From JAFGED01 sp964551295 (lineage in GTDB: Bacteria > Chloroflexota > Anaerolineae > B4-G1), in assembly GCA_964551295.1 (NCBI GenBank), contig CAZKDJ010000177.1:1-8475 (forward strand): a stretch of 8,475 nucleotides of DNA. Reading direction: 5' to 3'. Below, piece after piece: positions 6,339-8,475 of this stretch. The notes beneath the pieces are model-generated. The model did no database searches. It saw only the letters and a program-made list of their open reading frames with translations, and had not been told where the DNA came from. Both the position numbers and the translations under genes were made by a program. Within the stretch, counting starts at the first letter, position 1, and every line of letters begins with the position of its first letter.

Positions 6339-6593
6339 ATGATGCAAGGCAATCGACGGCTGCACCTGGACAAACCGGCGCGGTACCGAATCGAGGTCCA
6401 GGGACGGCTGGACGAGAGTTGGTCGTCCAGTTTCGACAACATGGCCATCACGGTCGAGCACGACGGCGATGGTGCGTCCATCACCACCCTCAGCGGCACC
6501 GTCGCCGATCAAGTGGCCCTGCACGGCCTGCTGGCCCGCATCAGGGACCTGGGGCTGCCGCTTTTGTCGGTACAACGCATAGAACAGGAATAG
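6339..6593 (+). CDS. Small conserved protein found next to LuxR/MalT-type regulators
   Basis: An 84-residue soluble acidic protein of unknown function. The core reads YRIEVQGRLDESWSSSFDNM, then ITVEHDGDGASITTLSGTVADQ, then VALHGLLARIRDLGLPLLSV. From memory, this is a small family common in Chloroflexota and actinobacteria, often beside MalT-like or other regulators; it has no named domain I can place. The predicted pattern is beta-strands around a central turn and a final helix plus strand. A ribosome site AGAGGTG (6330-6336) favours the tandem ATGs at 6339 and 6342; the second has the better spacing. The upstream GTG at 6240 is rejected because the frame would read through the 6254-6296 terminator. 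It may be transcribed by read-through or from an unseen promoter in 6297-6330. Confidence 0.75.
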   Translation: MMQGNRRLHLDKPARYRIEVQGRLDESWSSSFDNMAITVEHDGDGASITTLSGTVADQVALHGLLARIRDLGLPLLSVQRIEQE

Positions 6594-6790
6594 AGTGCGG
6601 TAAAAGTCAAATCCGAATTCAGGGCTGAAAATGAACCTTAGCAACTGAAACAAAGACGCATCTAGCCAAGCCTGCCCATGTCGATTTTTCGAAAAATGGG
6701 GGCTGTAGAAACCTATGACGGCCGAGAAGCTTTGCAATCGACTCCAGGTGACCTGGTCTACTCTGGAGTGAACATAGGCCGGTTGAAGGG
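6594..6790. other. Intergenic region between the small gene and the transposase
   Basis: No gene is supported here. It holds a perfect 14-bp palindrome ATTTTTCGAAAAAT (6684-6697) and a dyad region at 6741-6769. It should contain the right end of the IS110 element, probably within about 50 bases of the transposase stop codon, and native DNA beyond that. No operon terminator with a T run is visible for either neighbour. Confidence 0.5.
6741..6769. repeat. Nested dyads near the presumed IS110 right end
   Basis: ACTCCAG (6741-6747) and CTGGAGT (6763-6769) are perfect inverted copies around 15 bases. Overlapping them, CCAGGT-G-ACCTGG (6744-6756) is a second dyad, so the two stems exclude each other. 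They lie 22-50 bases beyond the transposase stop codon. No T run follows in the transposase direction. Confidence 0.5.
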
Positions 6791-8089
6791 TTAGGTTCGA
6801 CGGTCCTCCTTTGAGCGATAGGGTTCGTCGCGGTGTAGCAGCCCGACGACGAGGCCCACGCTCTTGCGGGCAGTCAAGACCAGGGCCCGCTTGTGATGGT
6901 GTTTGGAAGCTTCCTTGTGCTTGCGTGCATAGAACTTGGCGTATTCAGGAATGTGCAGCCGCATCAGGTTGGCAGCTTGGATGATGTAGTAGCGCAAGTA
7001 ACGATTGCCTGATTTGGCCATGTGGCGGTCTTGAGCCTCAAAGTCGCCAGAGTCGGCGCGGGGCCACCACAGGCCAGCGATCTTGGCCACGGCATCTTCG
7101 GCGTCGCGGAGGTTGCGCGGGCGATAGCGTTTGCGCTTCTTGTCCCACTTCTGACCCTGGAGAAAACGTTGGACACCACCAATCTCGGCGCCGAGGCCAC
7201 TGGAGAAGACAGGGCCGACGCCGGGGATGGAGGCCAGTTGAGCGATGACGGGATAGTTTTCGAGTTCGGCGGCGATCCAGTGGTCGACCTGCTCGAGTTG
7301 GGATTCGAGGAAGCGGATGTGATCGAGAGTGAGGTCAAGGATGCGCTGGACAGGTAGAAAAAGGGATTGATCGAGGTGGAAACTCTCTTTGGCTACCCGC
7401 TGGAGCTTGCGTGCGTTGTTGAGTGAGTCTGGGAGGTGATTTCCACTGAGCTCGTACAGGCGGGAGGCCAAATCCTCGACCGGCAGATCGGCCAACTCAT
7501 CCAGGGTGGGTTGTTGGGTCAGAATCAGGCGGCTGGTGACGCCAAACACGTCAGAGAAGGGCTTGATGCAGCGGTAGGAACTGGCCTTGAGGAAGAGGAA
7601 GGCGGAGAAGTAGCACTTCTCGCGGGCCAGGTTCTGGACGATGTGAAAGCGCAGGCGGGTGTAGAAGCGTAAGGGCAAGCAGTCTGGCGGTGACCAGGCC
7701 GTGTCTGGGCGACGAGTGCGGGTGCGTTCGGCGATGTAGAAGGGGTCTTTCTCGTCGCACTTGTGATCCTCGGCGAAACATTTCTTGAACCACTTGACCC
7801 ACCGGGGATTGAGCAGGAAGAGGTTCGTATCCCGGAGAGTCAAATCAGGATCAGTCGCGAGCTGCAGGAAGAAAGGCAGCCACAAGTAGCCGGTGGCTTC
7901 ACCGGAGACGTCGACGCCGTCGAAGGCATATGTATCGAGAGCGTCGATCAAGAGCTGCTTGGCCGAGGAATAGCCCGAACAGGAATTGGCGAAAGAGATG
8001 TGAGGTTCGAGCGGCTGACCATCAGGAAAGAGCAGGCAGAAGTCAGCTTTCTTTTGACTGAAGTCGATACCCACTTGCAAACGATTCAT
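6791..8089 (-). CDS. IS110-family transposase (DEDD, bridge-RNA type)
   Basis: A 432-residue recombinase of the IS110 family, which inserts the element by a RuvC-like plus serine mechanism guided, in characterised members, by a bridge RNA. The DEDD domain shows D9 (VGIDFSQKKADFCLL), E64 (SGEATGYLW) and D112/D115 (KCDEKDPFYIAER). A long helical middle (about 225-285) follows. The C-terminal Transposase_20-like part reads LASIPGVGPVFSSGLGAEIG (285-304), and S360 in KSGNRYLRYYIIQAANLMR is the likely catalytic serine. It appears full length and undamaged. The ATG at 8089 is chosen over TTG at 8107 because AAAAGGAG (ending 7 bases before it) is an excellent ribosome site. It is convergent with the small gene at 6593. 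Confidence 0.93.
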   Translation of the reverse strand: MNRLQVGIDFSQKKADFCLLFPDGQPLEPHISFANSCSGYSSAKQLLIDALDTYAFDGVDVSGEATGYLWLPFFLQLATDPDLTLRDTNLFLLNPRWVKWFKKCFAEDHKCDEKDPFYIAERTRTRRPDTAWSPPDCLPLRFYTRLRFHIVQNLAREKCYFSAFLFLKASSYRCIKPFSDVFGVTSRLILTQQPTLDELADLPVEDLASRLYELSGNHLPDSLNNARKLQRVAKESFHLDQSLFLPVQRILDLTLDHIRFLESQLEQVDHWIAAELENYPVIAQLASIPGVGPVFSSGLGAEIGGVQRFLQGQKWDKKRKRYRPRNLRDAEDAVAKIAGLWWPRADSGDFEAQDRHMAKSGNRYLRYYIIQAANLMRLHIPEYAKFYARKHKEASKHHHKRALVLTARKSVGLVVGLLHRDEPYRSKEDRRT

Positions 8090-8111
8090 GAGATAGCTCC
8101 TTTTCAAGTTA

Positions 8112-8423
8112 AGCGTGCATCCAGCGGTCCAATCGGGTGCCCCGGTGCTCTCTGGAGCGGCATCCTTGCTGCCAATCAGCCCTCATGCTCCGTCGAGGAG
8201 ATCTGCGGTCTGCTACTCCGCAGCTCGACGGAGGTAGGGGCATCGTGCGATGTCAGACGTTAGTCCCCAGCGAGACCGGGAGGCAAACTAATCAAGACGT
8301 GACCTGTACCTGGTCAGTACCGGTCCGGCAAGGAGGAACAGCCTTGCCCGGTCAGCCCGCAGTCCGGCCCATGCCGAACTGGGGATTATTGTCGCCGGAG
8401 CACCCGATTCCCGCAAGCACGCT
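8112..8423 (-). ncRNA. Large structured RNA upstream of the transposase; candidate IS110 bridge RNA
   Basis: On the minus strand, AGCGTGC (8423-8417), GCGG (8414-8411) and AATCGGGTGCTCCGG (8409-8395) pair in order with CCGGGGCACCCGATT (8145-8131), CCGC (8127-8124) and GCACGCT (8118-8112). This makes a 26-bp closing helix with two small internal loops. Inside are hairpins at 8356-8384 (9 pairs plus 3), 8325-8351, 8300-8316, a gggg/cccc-closed hairpin (about 8237-8268) and 8188-8233 (10 pairs CTCCGTCGAG/CTCGACGGAG plus 6 pairs CTGCGG/CCGCAG). The last arm of the closing helix ends about 9 bases before the transposase ribosome site. Bridge RNAs of IS110-group elements are encoded exactly here, but the one characterised (IS621) is about 180 bases; this one is about 310. 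It could alternatively be a 5' UTR that controls transposase translation. Confidence 0.6.
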
Positions 8424-8475
8424 GTCAGGTTGTTAATGTTCAATAGATTGTGAGAGGTATTTTATACAAGGAGGA
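8424..8475. other. AT-rich end segment with a Shine-Dalgarno at the edge
   Basis: This stretch is clearly richer in A and T than the structured RNA before it. It ends CAAGGAGGA (8467-8475), a near-perfect Shine-Dalgarno on the plus strand, which suggests that a plus-strand gene starts just outside the window. It may be native DNA flanking the IS left end. No convincing promoter pair was found. Confidence 0.35.

Larger units (their letters stand above)
6740..8423 (-). mobile_element. IS110-family insertion sequence (approximate bounds)
   Basis: An intact IS110-type transposase with a long structured non-coding left part (8090-8423) and a short right part. This is the layout of IS110-group elements, whose bridge RNA lies upstream of the transposase. 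Such elements lack classical terminal inverted repeats and make no large target duplication, so the ends cannot be fixed from one copy. The right bound is placed at the dyad 6741-6769, and the left bound at the end of the RNA closing helix. The true left end may lie in the AT-rich 8424-8475 stretch or outside the window. Confidence 0.6.

Noticed and set aside
7022..7357. Plus-strand frames inside the transposase gene
   Set aside because: Antisense shadows of a well-supported IS110 transposase.
8112..8423. Outer inverted repeats as terminal inverted repeats of a separate MITE
   Set aside because: The arms are interrupted by unequal internal loops, contain a G-U rather than exact copy, show no target duplication, and abut the transposase ribosome site. 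An RNA helix fits better, though a MITE is not fully excluded.
8137..8436. 99-codon plus-strand frame over the structured RNA
   Set aside because: No recognisable protein pattern; the region is explained by paired RNA arms, and the composition follows the stems.
1..8475. CRISPR array, tRNA or rRNA genes
   Set aside because: No regularly spaced direct repeats, cloverleaf with TTCGA-type arm, or rRNA-like conserved stretch was found on either strand.

Overview
This GC-rich window looks like chromosomal DNA from a Chloroflexota-type bacterium (Anaerolineae-like). The assignment is inference: it rests on a long MalT-type LuxR regulator followed by a small VQGRLD..WS protein, on a GT87/DUF92 membrane-protein gene set, and on short palindromic repeats read in frame inside genes. 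No rRNA or marker gene fixes the taxon.

Layout. Positions 1-158 (minus) are the first 52 codons of tyrosyl-tRNA synthetase (tyrS). Its leader (159-~337) holds a good sigma70-type promoter, a 16-codon reading frame with its own Shine-Dalgarno and a Tyr-Ile-Tyr stretch, a 14-bp stem overlapping the stop codon of that frame, and an intrinsic terminator upstream of tyrS. This reads as ribosome-mediated transcription attenuation by tyrosine supply. Back to back with it, a strong plus-strand promoter (393-421) drives a tight four-gene cluster with gaps of 12, 10 and 6 bases: a PH-like/DUF1648 membrane protein (451-1374), a DUF92 membrane protein (1387-2238), a GT87/DUF2029 polyprenol-dependent glycosyltransferase (2249-3427) and a 924-residue STAND/MalT-like LuxR regulator (3434-6208). 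The first three are polytopic membrane proteins, two of them from families linked to polyprenyl or isoprenoid phosphate chemistry. The regulator may sense a ligand related to their work, but that is not shown. A perfect inverted repeat and a strong hairpin terminator follow, then a small conserved soluble protein (6339-6593).

The right part (about 6740-8423) is an IS110-family insertion sequence on the minus strand. Its transposase is intact, with D-E-D-D residues and the C-terminal serine region. The ~310 bases before the gene fold into a multibranched RNA closed by a 26-bp interrupted helix that ends just before the transposase ribosome-binding site. This is the expected place for an IS110 bridge RNA, although it is larger than the characterised one. 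The last bases (8467-8475) look like a Shine-Dalgarno for a plus-strand gene that begins beyond the window.

The two most interesting items are the tyrS leader-peptide attenuator and the large structured RNA of the IS110 element. The two in-frame palindromic insertions, in the DUF92 gene and the regulator gene, come next.
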